The notes beneath the pieces were generated by a model. That model did no database searches and was not told the origin of the DNA. It saw only the letters and a list, made by a program, of their open reading frames with translations. Positions 26,142-35,600 of a stretch of DNA of 64,000 nt are shown piece after piece. The translations under genes were made by a program, and so were the position numbers. The DNA is taken from contig NZ_VTTH01000003.1 of the NCBI RefSeq assembly GCF_008831265.1, positions 248,001-312,000 of the forward strand, read 5' to 3'. The stretch is from Lacisediminimonas profundi. GTDB lineage: Bacteria; Pseudomonadota; Gammaproteobacteria; Burkholderiales; Burkholderiaceae_D. Position 1 is the first letter of the stretch. Every line of letters starts with the position of its first letter.

Positions 26142-26336
26142 GTGATTAAATTATTAGCATCATTGATGGCCGCAGGTTTCCTTCTCGCGGGTTGCGTATT
26201 GGTTCCGGTCGAGGTTGCCGAGCCAGGTCCTGGCCCCGGGTTCTGCCCGCCGGGACAGGCCAAGAAAGGCAATTGCACGCCTGGTCAGGGTCGTGGATTC
26301 TGTCCACCAGGACAAGCCAAAAAAGGTAATTGCTAG
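26142..26336 (+). CDS. Small repeat-containing lipoprotein
   Basis: A 64-residue protein starting with GTG and preceded by AAGGGATACAGGG. Residues 1-18 form a lipoprotein signal with lipobox LLAG-C18. After a PGPGPG spacer the 13-residue unit GFCPPGQAKKGNC occurs twice, separated by TPGQGR. The two copies are identical in protein but differ at seven codons, all at third positions, so the amino acids seem to be kept by selection. Function unknown; the paired cysteines suggest disulfides or metal binding in the periplasm. Its stop overlaps the open frame of the ArfB gene. Confidence 0.75.
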   Translation: MIKLLASLMAAGFLLAGCVLVPVEVAEPGPGPGFCPPGQAKKGNCTPGQGRGFCPPGQAKKGNC

Positions 26337-26368
26337 CCCAGGCGGCCGGGCTCCGCCCCGGCCTGCGT

Positions 26369-26797
26369 GTGCTGGCAGCGCACAGGATCACTGTCATTCG
26401 TATTCCCCTCATCCCCGCTGACGACATCGAATTCACCGCAATTCGCGCCCAGGGTGCGGGCGGTCAGAACGTCAACAAGGTGTCGAGCGCCATCCACTTG
26501 CGCTTCGACATCCGCGCATCATCGCTGCCGGACATCCTGAAAGAGCGACTGCTTGCATTGAACGACCAGCGCATCACCAAGGACGGCGTGGTGATCATCA
26601 AGGCGCAGGCGCACCGCAGCCAGGAAATGAACAAGCAGGAGGCGGTTGATCGCTTGCAGGAACTGGTGGCGAGCATCGCGGTCCTGCCGCGCATGCGCCG
26701 GGCAACCAAGCCAACCCGCAGTTCCCAAAGAAAGCGCCTGGAAGGGAAGAACATCCGGGGCCAGATCAAGTCGATGCGCGGAAAAGTTTCGGACTGA
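26369..26797 (+). CDS. arfB: ArfB-type peptidyl-tRNA hydrolase (ribosome rescue)
   Basis: A small release-factor-like protein that frees ribosomes stalled on non-stop mRNA. The catalytic motif is RAQGAGGQNVNK, followed by SSAIHLRFDIR. The basic tail RSSQRKRLEGKNIRGQIKSMRGK would sit in the mRNA channel. About 142 residues from GTG 26369, close to the 140 of E. coli YaeJ. No ATG lies in frame near the N-terminus. Homology starts around RIPLIPADDIEF, so GTG 26369, or a rare ATT or ATC nearer the domain, must be the start. It follows the lipoprotein gene by 32 bp. Confidence 0.9.
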   Translation: MLAAHRITVIRIPLIPADDIEFTAIRAQGAGGQNVNKVSSAIHLRFDIRASSLPDILKERLLALNDQRITKDGVVIIKAQAHRSQEMNKQEAVDRLQELVASIAVLPRMRRATKPTRSSQRKRLEGKNIRGQIKSMRGKVSD

Positions 26798-26818
26798 GGA
26801 TTTGGTGAGGATTTGGGT

Positions 26819-28375
26819 TCACACACGACGTTCCCGGCCGACCCAGTACTTCTCGCGGATATCCTTTTTCAGGACCTTGCCGACCTGGCTGCGGGGTAAC
26901 TGCTCCCATACCTCGATCGACTTGGGTGCCTTCATGCTGCCCAGCCGGATGCGGCAGAATTCCAGCGCCTCTTCCGCATCCCACTGCGTGCCGGGCTTGA
27001 GTTCGACGATGGCCTTGACGGCTTCGCCCCAGATGGCATCGGGCACGCCGACCACGGCGCAGTCGTTGACCGACGGATGGGCCCAGAGCACCTGTTCCAC
27101 TTCGCCGGGGGAGATGTTGAAGCCGCCCGAGACGATCAGGTCTTTCATGCGGTCCACGATGTAGTAGTAGCCCTGGTCGTCCTGATAGCCGATGTCGCCG
27201 GTGTGCAGCCAGCCGTGCCTGAGGGTTTCTGCGGTCTTTTCGGGATCGCGGAAGTAGCCTTTCATGACCAGGTCACCCTGCACCACGATCTCGCCGCGCT
27301 CGCCGGCGCCCAGCAGGCGGCCCTGCGGATCCATCACGGCGACGCGGACGAAGGGCGAACTGCGCCCGCAACTCGCGAGCCGGTGCGCAAGACCCGGGTC
27401 ATCGACAATGCGTCCATGGTCCTGCGCGGTCATGACGGTGCAGACAAATGGCGCCTCGGCCTGGCCGTAGCACTGGACCATGACCGGGCCGAACACATCG
27501 AGCGCCTCGCGCAGCCTGTCCACTGACATGGGCGCGGCCGAGTACACGAAATAGCGCAGCGAGCTGTAGTCGTGCCGGCGGATGTCAGCATGCGCGAGCA
27601 GCTTGTAGATCACGGTAGGCGGCAGGAACAGCTGCGTCACCGCATACCGCTCAATGGCCGACAGGATGGCGCCGGGCTCGGCGGTCGGCAGGATCACACT
27701 GGCGCCGCCATAGCCCATGGTGGCAAATGTCACCGCACCGGCGGCGTGGGTTAGCGGCGCTACCACCAGATGCACCGGCGTGTCCTGCACCGGCATGGCC
27801 GCGTACCAGTTGGCAAACATGGTGGCGTAATTGCGATGCGTGACCATCACGCCCTTGGGCAGTCCGGTCGTGCCGCCGGTGCCGCGGATCGCGACCACAT
27901 CGCCCGCCTGGGCATTGCTGCGGCAAGGAGCCGGGTCCTGGCTGGCGGCCCAGCTCTCGAGATCCGGAATGCCATCGATTGCCCGGTCGATGCAGACAAT
28001 GCCCTTGAGCCCGGGCATGGCCTGGCGCAGCAGCGGCAACTGTGGCGCGAACTGGCTATGGATGAAGAGGAATTCGCAGTCGCCGCGCGACAGGATGTTG
28101 ACATTCTCCTCGGCTGAATTTCGCGCGTTGACCGGCAGCCAGACGCCAGACGAGCGCACGATGCCCAGCACCGCGACAAAGGTCAGTAGGTGGTTGCCGC
28201 TGAGCAGGCCGACCTGGCTGTCCGGCCCTACGCCTGCCGCATGCAGGCCGTTTGCGATGCGGTACGACAGAACCTGGACCTCGCCATAGCTCAGGGTGCG
28301 CCCATCCGGTTCAATCAGGCATGGGGCATGCCCGCCGTAGCCCACGCCACGGTCGAAAAAATCAATCAGTTGCAT
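26819..28375 (-). CDS. AMP-dependent acyl-CoA synthetase
   Basis: A 518-residue adenylate-forming ligase that activates a carboxylic acid with ATP and CoA. It has the P-loop-like GTGGTTGLPKG, the YGQAEAP segment (usual YGxTE), HTGDIGYQDDQGYYYIVDRMKDLI with the hinge Asp, GGFNISPGEVE, and the C-terminal catalytic Lys in PRSQVGKVLKKD. The acid is unknown; medium-chain or aromatic acids are common for this group. It lies tail to tail with arfB (22 bp) and is divergent from the histidine-kinase gene. Confidence 0.94.
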   Translation of the reverse strand: MQLIDFFDRGVGYGGHAPCLIEPDGRTLSYGEVQVLSYRIANGLHAAGVGPDSQVGLLSGNHLLTFVAVLGIVRSSGVWLPVNARNSAEENVNILSRGDCEFLFIHSQFAPQLPLLRQAMPGLKGIVCIDRAIDGIPDLESWAASQDPAPCRSNAQAGDVVAIRGTGGTTGLPKGVMVTHRNYATMFANWYAAMPVQDTPVHLVVAPLTHAAGAVTFATMGYGGASVILPTAEPGAILSAIERYAVTQLFLPPTVIYKLLAHADIRRHDYSSLRYFVYSAAPMSVDRLREALDVFGPVMVQCYGQAEAPFVCTVMTAQDHGRIVDDPGLAHRLASCGRSSPFVRVAVMDPQGRLLGAGERGEIVVQGDLVMKGYFRDPEKTAETLRHGWLHTGDIGYQDDQGYYYIVDRMKDLIVSGGFNISPGEVEQVLWAHPSVNDCAVVGVPDAIWGEAVKAIVELKPGTQWDAEEALEFCRIRLGSMKAPKSIEVWEQLPRSQVGKVLKKDIREKYWVGRERRV

Positions 28376-28634
28376 GCGCCTTGCTCCGGCCAGGGTTCAC
28401 GCCGGCGAATGCCAGGCCGGAAATCGGTATCGATCGAATCATGGTGTGAATCATGGGGTCTCTGTCATCGCGCCGGTCGGCGCATGGGGATTGTCGGGTG
28501 GACATCCGGATTGTGCAAGCCGATCGAAATCTGTTCAAGTGTGGCATCGTTTTCACATCCTTTGATTTGCATATATTCCGTTGTCCTGACTTTTCATATG
28601 CCTTCCTGATACAGGATTTGCTACGCTCTCGCCC

Positions 28635-30146
28635 ATGATGGCACTTTACAAACAGCAGGCATCACCCGGGGCAAGGGGTTGGGGATTGGTCCTGGTCCTC
28701 CTTGTGCTGGCCACCTTGGCAGGTTTGCTGCTGGAGCGTTACGTCTCTATCACGAGCCAGGCAATGATTTATGTGCTGGCCGTGGTGATTGCAGCCTACA
28801 AACTGGGCTGGCTCGAATCGGTCGCATGCGCTCTGGGTGCGGTCACGGCGTTGAACTTCTTTTTTGTGCCGCCCCGGCGGACTTTCGAGATTGAAAGCCG
28901 GGAGCATTTCATCGCGCTGGGGGTCATGCTGGTGGTGGCACTCGTCATCAGCCGCCTGGCCAGCGGCCTGCGACGGGAAACTGACATGGCTCGCCTGAAT
29001 GAGCGCCGGGCGCACCAGCTGCAGACGCTGGCCACCGACTTGGCGGGAGCCGCAACGCCACAGGATGTCTTGTCGCTGGGACGCTCTGCGCTACAGGCTG
29101 CTTTCGAGGGACCTTGTGTTCTGGTCCTGGCTTCACCGACTGGCACCCTGGCGCAGGACGATGAACTGGCTTCCGATATACGCGACGGCTTGAATTGCTG
29201 CTTGCGGGAGCAGGCAGTGCTCGGACCCGGAACCGGGCGCTGGCCCGGCCTGCAAGCCTGGTATGTGCCGCTGGCAGAGCAGGGCATGTCCTTGGGTGCA
29301 GCCTGTATATCCCCGGCGCCGGCTGGAGATATCGCGGGCCGCGCGCACGCTCAGGCACTCTGCGCGCTCCTGGCCCAAAGCCTGAGGCGTTTGCAGCTGG
29401 TCGGCTCCATGCGGGCCGCTCAAAGCGAAGCGCAGCGGCAGCAGTTGCAAAGCACCCTGCTCGCGGCGATCTCCCATGACCTGCGCACGCCGCTGGCGGC
29501 AATGGTGGCTGCCGCCACCTCGCTTCAGACGCAGCGTGACAGGCTGGGTGCTGCAGATCAGGACCGGCTGTTGGAGACCATCGTCAGCGAGGCTGCCTAT
29601 CTGGATGCCATGACCGACAACACACTGCAGCTGGTGCGTCTGGCCGGATCGAGTGCCGCGGTTCAGCGCAACTGGGAGTCAGTGGAGGAAATTGTCGGTG
29701 CCGTCCTGGGACGACTGCGGCGGCATGACCCTGCGCGCCGCATCCGATCCAGTGTGCCGCCGAACTTGCCACTCATTAAGGCCGACTCGGTTCTGCTGAC
29801 CCAGTTGCTCGGTAACCTGGTCGGCAATGCGCTGCAGTACAGCGACGGTGATGTCGAACTCACGGTGCAGATTCGGCCGAAGGGCATCGAGGTCTGCGTT
29901 CACGACCGTGGTCCTGGCATCCCCGAGCTTGAACGAGAGGCGATTTTCCAGCCGTATGTGCGCGGCGATCATGCCGGGCGACGCGGCACCGGGCTGGGCC
30001 TGGCTGTGTGCCGCGCGATTGCCCAAGCGCACCACGCCGAGCTGCATCTGAGCCCGAGGGTCGGGGGGGGCAGCAGCTTTTGCCTGGTTCTGCCGCTCGA
30101 CGTCCAGCCATCGGCGGCCGTGCCGGCAAAGGGGCCGGCGCCATGA
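28635..30146 (+). CDS. KdpD-like sensor histidine kinase lacking the N-terminal KdpD domain
   Basis: A 503-residue kinase matching the C-terminal part of KdpD. Four membrane helices of the DUF4118 type fill about residues 15-110. A GAF-like region follows, then the phosphorylated H281 in ISHDLRTPLAA, the N-box GNLVGNALQYS, and DRGPGIPE and GTGLGLAV ATP-binding motifs. Classical KdpD has about 900 residues and begins with a KdpD/USP module, which is absent here. The stop overlaps the KdpE-like start as ATGA, so the pair is coupled. The next gene is kup rather than kdpFABC, so K+ uptake through Kup may be the target. Confidence 0.92.
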   Translation: MMALYKQQASPGARGWGLVLVLLVLATLAGLLLERYVSITSQAMIYVLAVVIAAYKLGWLESVACALGAVTALNFFFVPPRRTFEIESREHFIALGVMLVVALVISRLASGLRRETDMARLNERRAHQLQTLATDLAGAATPQDVLSLGRSALQAAFEGPCVLVLASPTGTLAQDDELASDIRDGLNCCLREQAVLGPGTGRWPGLQAWYVPLAEQGMSLGAACISPAPAGDIAGRAHAQALCALLAQSLRRLQLVGSMRAAQSEAQRQQLQSTLLAAISHDLRTPLAAMVAAATSLQTQRDRLGAADQDRLLETIVSEAAYLDAMTDNTLQLVRLAGSSAAVQRNWESVEEIVGAVLGRLRRHDPARRIRSSVPPNLPLIKADSVLLTQLLGNLVGNALQYSDGDVELTVQIRPKGIEVCVHDRGPGIPELEREAIFQPYVRGDHAGRRGTGLGLAVCRAIAQAHHAELHLSPRVGGGSSFCLVLPLDVQPSAAVPAKGPAP

Positions 30147-30829
30147 GCCTGCGTGTGCTGGTGGTGGAGGACGACAGCGAGATCCGTGCCCTGCTCCATA
30201 CTGCGCTGACGGTGGAGGGCTTCAAGGTGCAGAGTGCGGTCTCGCTCAGGGAGGCCGCCGCCTTGTTGCAGCATCGGCCGCCGGATGTCGTAGTACTGGA
30301 CCTCGGGCTGCCCGACGGCGATGGCCTGCAATTGGTGCGCGATGTGCGCCTGCATTCCAGTGTGCCCATCGTTGTGGTATCGGCCCGGCATCAGGAGGCG
30401 CAGAAGATCGCACTGCTCGACGCCGGAGCCGACGACTACCTGACCAAACCGTTCAGCGTGGGAGAGTTGCTCGCGCGCATCCGTGTAGCGCTGAGGCATC
30501 GGGGCACGACGCTGGCCGCCGCGGTTACGGTGCATGAGCTGGGCGAGCTGAAAATCGATCTGGAAAAGCATGTGGTGACGCGCTACGGCGAGCCGGTACA
30601 TCTCACGCCGACCGAATTCAGGCTGCTGGCGCGTCTTGTTCGCAGCGCCGGCCGCGTGGTGACGCACCGCCAGTTGCTGACCGACGTTTGGGGGCCGGAG
30701 TACACCGAGCACACACACTACCTGCGACTGTACATGGCCCAGTTGCGGGCCAAGATAGAGCACGTCCCAGCAGAGCCACGGCATTTGCTGACCGAAACCG
30801 GCGTCGGCTACAGGCTGGCAACCGATTGA
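30143..30829 (+). CDS. KdpE-like OmpR-family response regulator
   Basis: A 228-residue regulator: receiver domain (1-120) with acidic pocket E9/D10/D11, phosphoacceptor D53 in VVLDLGLPDGDG and K102 in YLTKPF, then a winged helix (about 130-226) ending HLLTETGVGYRL. The sequence is close to KdpE in length and layout. Its ATG overlaps the kinase stop. The kup gene begins 81 bp downstream on the same strand. It probably controls kup or an unlinked operon; no kdp transport gene is in the window. Confidence 0.93.
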   Translation: MSLRVLVVEDDSEIRALLHTALTVEGFKVQSAVSLREAAALLQHRPPDVVVLDLGLPDGDGLQLVRDVRLHSSVPIVVVSARHQEAQKIALLDAGADDYLTKPFSVGELLARIRVALRHRGTTLAAAVTVHELGELKIDLEKHVVTRYGEPVHLTPTEFRLLARLVRSAGRVVTHRQLLTDVWGPEYTEHTHYLRLYMAQLRAKIEHVPAEPRHLLTETGVGYRLATD

Positions 30830-30910
30830 TCCGGCAGGCCGATTTTTCCTTATGCGTTCCTGATGTCTGCGCGGCGACAGTACGCCCATTCGCTTTGAAG
30901 GGATCAATGA

Positions 30911-32797
30911 ATGGATATGAATCAATTGCCACATCGCCGGGAAGGCCTGGCTGCCCTGACGCTGGGTGCCCTGGGGGTTGTGTATGGGGACATCGGCACC
31001 AGCCCGCTCTACACCATGAAGGAAGTCTTCAGTCCTGCCACCGGCATTCCAGTCGATGCGGCACACCTGGTTGGCGCAGTCTCGACGATTTTCTGGGGGC
31101 TGATGCTGGTGGTGACGCTGAAGTACGTGCTCCTGATTTTGCGCGCAGACAACCGCGGCGAAGGAGGCATCATGGCGCTCACCGCCTTGGCCGCACATGC
31201 CGCCGGCAAGACGCAGCAGCGCCGTGTGGCCCTGCTGCTGACTGGCGTCATGGGGGCCGCCTTGTTTTATGGCGACAGCGTCATCACGCCGGCTATTTCG
31301 GTGCTCAGCGCGGTAGAAGGGCTGGAAGTGGTCACGCCGCTTCTCAAGCCCTATGTGTTGCCCATTTCGGTGGCTGTACTGGTGGCCCTGTTTTCGGTTC
31401 AGCGTTATGGAACAGGTCTGGTCGGCAAGATGTTCGGCCCGGTGATCTGCCTGTGGTTCGGCGTGCTGGCATGGACCGGCGTATCGGAAATCATGCGCGA
31501 ACCGGCCATCCTGGCGGCGCTCAATCCGCTGCAGGCGCTGGCCTTCCTGCGCGCGCAGGGCTGGCATATGTTTGTCGCGCTGGGCGCCATCGTGCTGGCC
31601 TTGACGGGTGCCGAGGCGCTGTACGCCGACATGGGGCATTTCGGCAAGCGGCCGATTCAGTTGGCCTGGACTGGAATGGTCCTGCCGGCGCTGGCGCTCA
31701 ACTACATGGGGCAGGGCGCGCTGCTGATGCGCGACCCCTCGGCACTGGAGAACCCTTTTTACCGCATGTTCCCCGAGACCTGGCTGCTACCGGCAGTGTT
31801 GCTGGCCACAGTGGCTACCGTCATTGCCTCGCAGGCTGTGATTTCCGGCGCCTATTCCATGACGAAGCAAGCTGTTCAGCTTGGCCTGCTGCCTCGCTTG
31901 CAGGTGCGCTACACCTCGGCCCGCGAGGCGGGGCAAATCTACATGCCTCAGATTAACTGGCTGCTGCTGGTGGCTGTGCTGCTGGCCGTGGTCGGCTTTG
32001 GCAGTTCCTCGGCACTTGCCTCGGCTTATGGCATTGCAGTGACGGTGACCATGCTCATTACAACCGCGCTGACCTTCTTCGTCATTCGTCATGCCTGGGG
32101 CTATCCTCTGCCGCTGGCGCTCGCGGCTACTGGTGCATTCCTGGTGCTCGATGCCATGCTGGTGGTTTCGTGTGCGCTGAAATTTCTCGATGGCGGCTGG
32201 TTCCCGCTGGTCACGGGGGCGTTTATTTTCATCGTCATGGCCACTTGGCGACGTGGGCGCGAGTTGCTGCTGGAGAACATCCGCCAGGGCGATCCGGAGC
32301 TGTTGCCATTTGTGCGCGCCTTGTCGGCCGATACCATTCCCCGAGCTTCGCGCACCGCGGTCTATGCCGTGGCCAATCCGGACACCGTGCCACAGGCGCT
32401 GATGCACAACCTCAAGCATAACCAGGTTCTGCATGAGCGCAATCTGATTCTCACCGTGGTATTCCACGATGTACCGTGGATTCCGTCCGAGCAGCGGGTT
32501 CAGGTCACTCCGCTAGTGCCGGGCTTCTGGCGAGTGCAGGTGAACTACGGGTTCATCAACCAGCCTGACATTCCACAGGCATTGGCGTTGTGCCAGGCGC
32601 AGGGGCTGACGATCAACCTGTTCGAGACGTCCTACTTCCTGAGCCGGGAGATCGTGGTGCCCACCAAGGGGGCCGGCATGGCGAAATGGCGCGAGGCCTT
32701 GTTCTCCATCATGTCGCGCAATGCAGGCAACGTTGCATACTTTTTCCGACTGCCCGATAACTGCGTGATCGAGCTTGGAACACGCGTCCAGATCTGA
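30911..32797 (+). CDS. kup: Kup-family low-affinity K+ uptake protein
   Basis: A 628-residue K+/H+ symporter of the KUP/HAK family. The N-terminus has the hallmark [17 protein letters not shown], followed by about twelve membrane helices and a cytoplasmic C-terminal domain of about 170 residues. [17 protein letters not shown] and [16 protein letters not shown] are strong family segments. GAAGGGATC lies at good distance before ATG 30911. The upstream KdpDE-like pair points the same way, a rare pairing since KdpDE usually controls the Kdp ATPase. Confidence 0.96.
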   Translation: MDMNQLPHRREGLAALTLGALGVVYGDIGTSPLYTMKEVFSPATGIPVDAAHLVGAVSTIFWGLMLVVTLKYVLLILRADNRGEGGIMALTALAAHAAGKTQQRRVALLLTGVMGAALFYGDSVITPAISVLSAVEGLEVVTPLLKPYVLPISVAVLVALFSVQRYGTGLVGKMFGPVICLWFGVLAWTGVSEIMREPAILAALNPLQALAFLRAQGWHMFVALGAIVLALTGAEALYADMGHFGKRPIQLAWTGMVLPALALNYMGQGALLMRDPSALENPFYRMFPETWLLPAVLLATVATVIASQAVISGAYSMTKQAVQLGLLPRLQVRYTSAREAGQIYMPQINWLLLVAVLLAVVGFGSSSALASAYGIAVTVTMLITTALTFFVIRHAWGYPLPLALAATGAFLVLDAMLVVSCALKFLDGGWFPLVTGAFIFIVMATWRRGRELLLENIRQGDPELLPFVRALSADTIPRASRTAVYAVANPDTVPQALMHNLKHNQVLHERNLILTVVFHDVPWIPSEQRVQVTPLVPGFWRVQVNYGFINQPDIPQALALCQAQGLTINLFETSYFLSREIVVPTKGAGMAKWREALFSIMSRNAGNVAYFFRLPDNCVIELGTRVQI

Positions 32798-32820
32798 TCC
32801 GATCAGAGCAAGCCCACCAT

Positions 32821-32930
32821 GGATGAGGGGGCAGGTCTCAACTTTGTACTCAATCGAACGTTTGGGCAGTAGAGGTCAAGACCTGACCCCACTCCCGGAC
32901 GACTGTGCAGTAAATGTCAAGACCTGACCC
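32821..32930. repeat. Dispersed palindromic repeat, copy A
   Basis: An inverted pair GGGCAGGTCT / GTCAAGACCTGACCCC surrounds a core ATCGAACGTTTG, and a second outer arm GTCAAGACCTGACCC follows at 32916-32930. Related copies are at 39486 and 42667. It sits between kup and the patatin-like gene, whose ends face each other, so it could also act in termination. Confidence 0.6.
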
Positions 32931-32942
32931 GGCCCTTTCGGG

Positions 32943-35393
32943 CTACAGCGCAGCAATCGTGTCCCGCAGTCGCGCCACCAGATCGGGAACCAGGCTGAGC
33001 CGCCCGGCCTCCTCGTCGATCACGCGTTCAAATGCAGCCTTCTTCAAGGCGCGAAAATCGATCGCTTGCCGGGTGCTCGCTGGCACCGTGCTGGCCAGAA
33101 TGTCGAACAGCCGATCGATGGCATGCAGGCGCCCCCACAGGAAGTCGTTTTCCCGCGTGACGCGGCTGAGAAATCCGCCGAAGCCGGCAAAGGTTCCGCC
33201 TAATAGCATCCTGGTCGCGTCTGGTGCAGACAGGCTGAGGGCATCGTCCGGACTTATCCGGTCGATCAGGATTTCCTCTATTGTTCCGCCTTCGGGTGAC
33301 AGGGCGCTCACCGCAGGCCGAAGTATGATGTCCCAGTAAAAATAGCCCAGGTAGGCGGAGAGAATCGCGCCGCGGGAACCTGGATCGAGACTGGTCACCA
33401 GCGAAGATGAAAGCACCGCGTCCGCATCGTCGTTCCTGCGCGTCATGTCGCATTCGAAGGCAAGCCGATTCACTACATTGGTGATGGCGGCATCATTCGT
33501 GCGGAAAAACTGGTCGACATCAATCTCGCCCGAATCCGCCGGGAACAGCTTCCGGCACATGACATGCGCCTGATTGCTCAGGAAATTGGCGTCCTCGTAA
33601 ATCGCCAATTCATCGATGAGTTTGTGAATCTGTATCTTCAGGAGATCGAGATCCCCGGATTTCGTGGAATACGGCTCCGCTGACGCAGCACTGCCATAGA
33701 ACTCATTGATCTCGTGAAGTATGAAATTCAAACGCCTCTTCTTGTAGATCACCCCGAAGTCGATGACCATCTTCGAGAACGTGGGCATCTCGGCGTATTC
33801 ATGAACGATCTCCGGCATACGGTAGGAATCGGACAGCAGTATGCCGTGGTGTGCGGCCCAGCATTCGACGACCGCCTGGATCCTGCGTGCTTCTGCCGAA
33901 TCGCTGGAGAAGCGGCAGGCGCGGCGAATCAGGTCGACCAGGTAATCCAGCGCTTCCAGCACCAGGGATCGCATGTACGAGTCGTAGACAATCGTTGTTC
34001 CGGCCAGCAGGTTGGTGGATGTCAGGCGCCAGTGCCGCACATCATTGACGGTGAACGTGCCCATGATCCGCCCGCCGGTCGCGTCCGCGATCATTTTTTC
34101 AACCTGGGGCCTGGCGAAATAAATGGTCTCCTTCAGGCGTCGGACCTGCTTGTTGTATCGGCTGACCTCTGCGAGTTCGTTAAAGGTCGGGTCGATCCGT
34201 GGCAAGTCGGAGAGCGCCCCTCTCAGGGTCGCGAAAAATCCCGGCACGCTGCTGCTGGGAGCCGGCTTGTCGATCCTGGAATGGGGGTCGATATAGATCA
34301 GGCGGCGATCCACTTCGCGGAAAGCGCTATGCGAGCGGATTGCCTCCAGTGTTGCCATGATCGGCTTGTTGTCGAGGATGCTGCCATCGACCAGCACGGC
34401 ATCTTCCGGCTTCTTTCCCTGCTCGATATAGTTGCTGAAATTGCGGGCAAGGAAACGTGAGCGCGCGGGCCATGGCTGGTGGCGGGACGCCAGCAGATCA
34501 TCCATTTCGCGTAGTTGCGCCGGCGGGAATGCGCCCGGATAGGAAGCAGATGCGCGCGCTGCGAAAGCAAGCGACGGCAGGCTTTCGAAATCAAAGTCGC
34601 TCTGCAAATGCCCGGCCTTGTCATGCTCCAGGTGAAAGCGGAAAACATGACGATGCTCGCGCTCCCGGACCACTGGCGGATCGTGAATGAATATCGAGCG
34701 ATCGAAGCCGCGGAAATCGGTTACCGTGAGAAGCAGGTCGAGCCTGGTGCCGGTCGGCATCAGTGATTCGCTCCAGTCGTTCGGCTTTTCCATTGCTGCC
34801 AGGCCATCAAGTATGAGGCTGGCGAAGCGAGGGCCATCGAGGGGCGGCTTGAACCAGCGCGAACGGAGGAATACCGAAACCCGTTCCTGCATTTCGGCAT
34901 CGATTTTTCCGCTGATCAGGCCTTCACGCTGGAGCCGTGCAAGCATGGGCCGCACGAAGGGCCAGAAAATCCATTTGTTCCAAAGCCGGGCCCGGGCCTC
35001 GGGCGCCAGCAACTTGAGCATGTCAGCTTCTGCCAGCCACATGTCGGTGAGCGGCGCAAGGCTGAGGTCGTGAGCCAGGGCCCGGCCCAGTGCGACACCG
35101 TTCATGCCGCCCGCCGACGCGCCGGCAATCACGTCGACGATGACGCGCAGCGATAGATCCTGACCGACTTTTTCCAGACACTGGAGATAGACATCGCCAG
35201 TCGATCGCTCCGGTTCGTCCGGATAGCGGTTGTGAAATGAAGGTGCCTCGCCCGGCTCCTCCTGCCTATCCCTTTGATTGAGCTTTGATGCCCGCACCAG
35301 GTTCAGGATTTCACGGTTGATGCCATGTTGGTAGACAGCGAGCGAGACGCCGCCGAAGAACACCACCGCCAGCCGCAATTCCTTTTCTTTCAT
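32943..35393 (-). CDS. Patatin-like phospholipase-domain protein
   Basis: An 816-residue protein with a patatin lipase domain in the N-terminal half. RLAVVFFGGVSLAVYQHGI is the oxyanion-hole region, S93 in GASAGG the nucleophile, and D336 in VDGSILDNKP the second catalytic residue (usual DGG). The C-terminal 450 residues resemble the DUF3376-type extension seen in some bacterial patatin-like proteins. No signal peptide or clear membrane helix. ATG 35393 is preceded by AAGGAGG at ideal spacing; the longer frame upstream is unsupported. Substrate unknown, probably an acyl lipid. It lies downstream of creA on the same strand. Confidence 0.9.
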   Translation of the reverse strand: MKEKELRLAVVFFGGVSLAVYQHGINREILNLVRASKLNQRDRQEEPGEAPSFHNRYPDEPERSTGDVYLQCLEKVGQDLSLRVIVDVIAGASAGGMNGVALGRALAHDLSLAPLTDMWLAEADMLKLLAPEARARLWNKWIFWPFVRPMLARLQREGLISGKIDAEMQERVSVFLRSRWFKPPLDGPRFASLILDGLAAMEKPNDWSESLMPTGTRLDLLLTVTDFRGFDRSIFIHDPPVVREREHRHVFRFHLEHDKAGHLQSDFDFESLPSLAFAARASASYPGAFPPAQLREMDDLLASRHQPWPARSRFLARNFSNYIEQGKKPEDAVLVDGSILDNKPIMATLEAIRSHSAFREVDRRLIYIDPHSRIDKPAPSSSVPGFFATLRGALSDLPRIDPTFNELAEVSRYNKQVRRLKETIYFARPQVEKMIADATGGRIMGTFTVNDVRHWRLTSTNLLAGTTIVYDSYMRSLVLEALDYLVDLIRRACRFSSDSAEARRIQAVVECWAAHHGILLSDSYRMPEIVHEYAEMPTFSKMVIDFGVIYKKRRLNFILHEINEFYGSAASAEPYSTKSGDLDLLKIQIHKLIDELAIYEDANFLSNQAHVMCRKLFPADSGEIDVDQFFRTNDAAITNVVNRLAFECDMTRRNDDADAVLSSSLVTSLDPGSRGAILSAYLGYFYWDIILRPAVSALSPEGGTIEEILIDRISPDDALSLSAPDATRMLLGGTFAGFGGFLSRVTRENDFLWGRLHAIDRLFDILASTVPASTRQAIDFRALKKAAFERVIDEEAGRLSLVPDLVARLRDTIAAL

Positions 35394-35600
35394 GGCCAGC
35401 CTCCTTTTGGTACGCCAGGAGCCAAAAACCATTCTATCCGGACAGCGCTGCAAGGCTTGCGGGCCTTGTTGACCTGCATCAAGCGGCAGTGCGAGACCCG
35501 GCGACACCCTGACGCCGCTGAAAGCAGGGCGGGCTGGCACTGCGGGAAAAGGCCTTCAAGGACATGTCCGGAATCGCTGCAGATTTACTTGCACTGAAGA

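Noticed and set aside
29969-31639. Minus-strand frame of 556 codons
   Set aside because: Antisense to kdpD/kdpE-like genes and kup; Gln/His/Arg-rich and without motifs.
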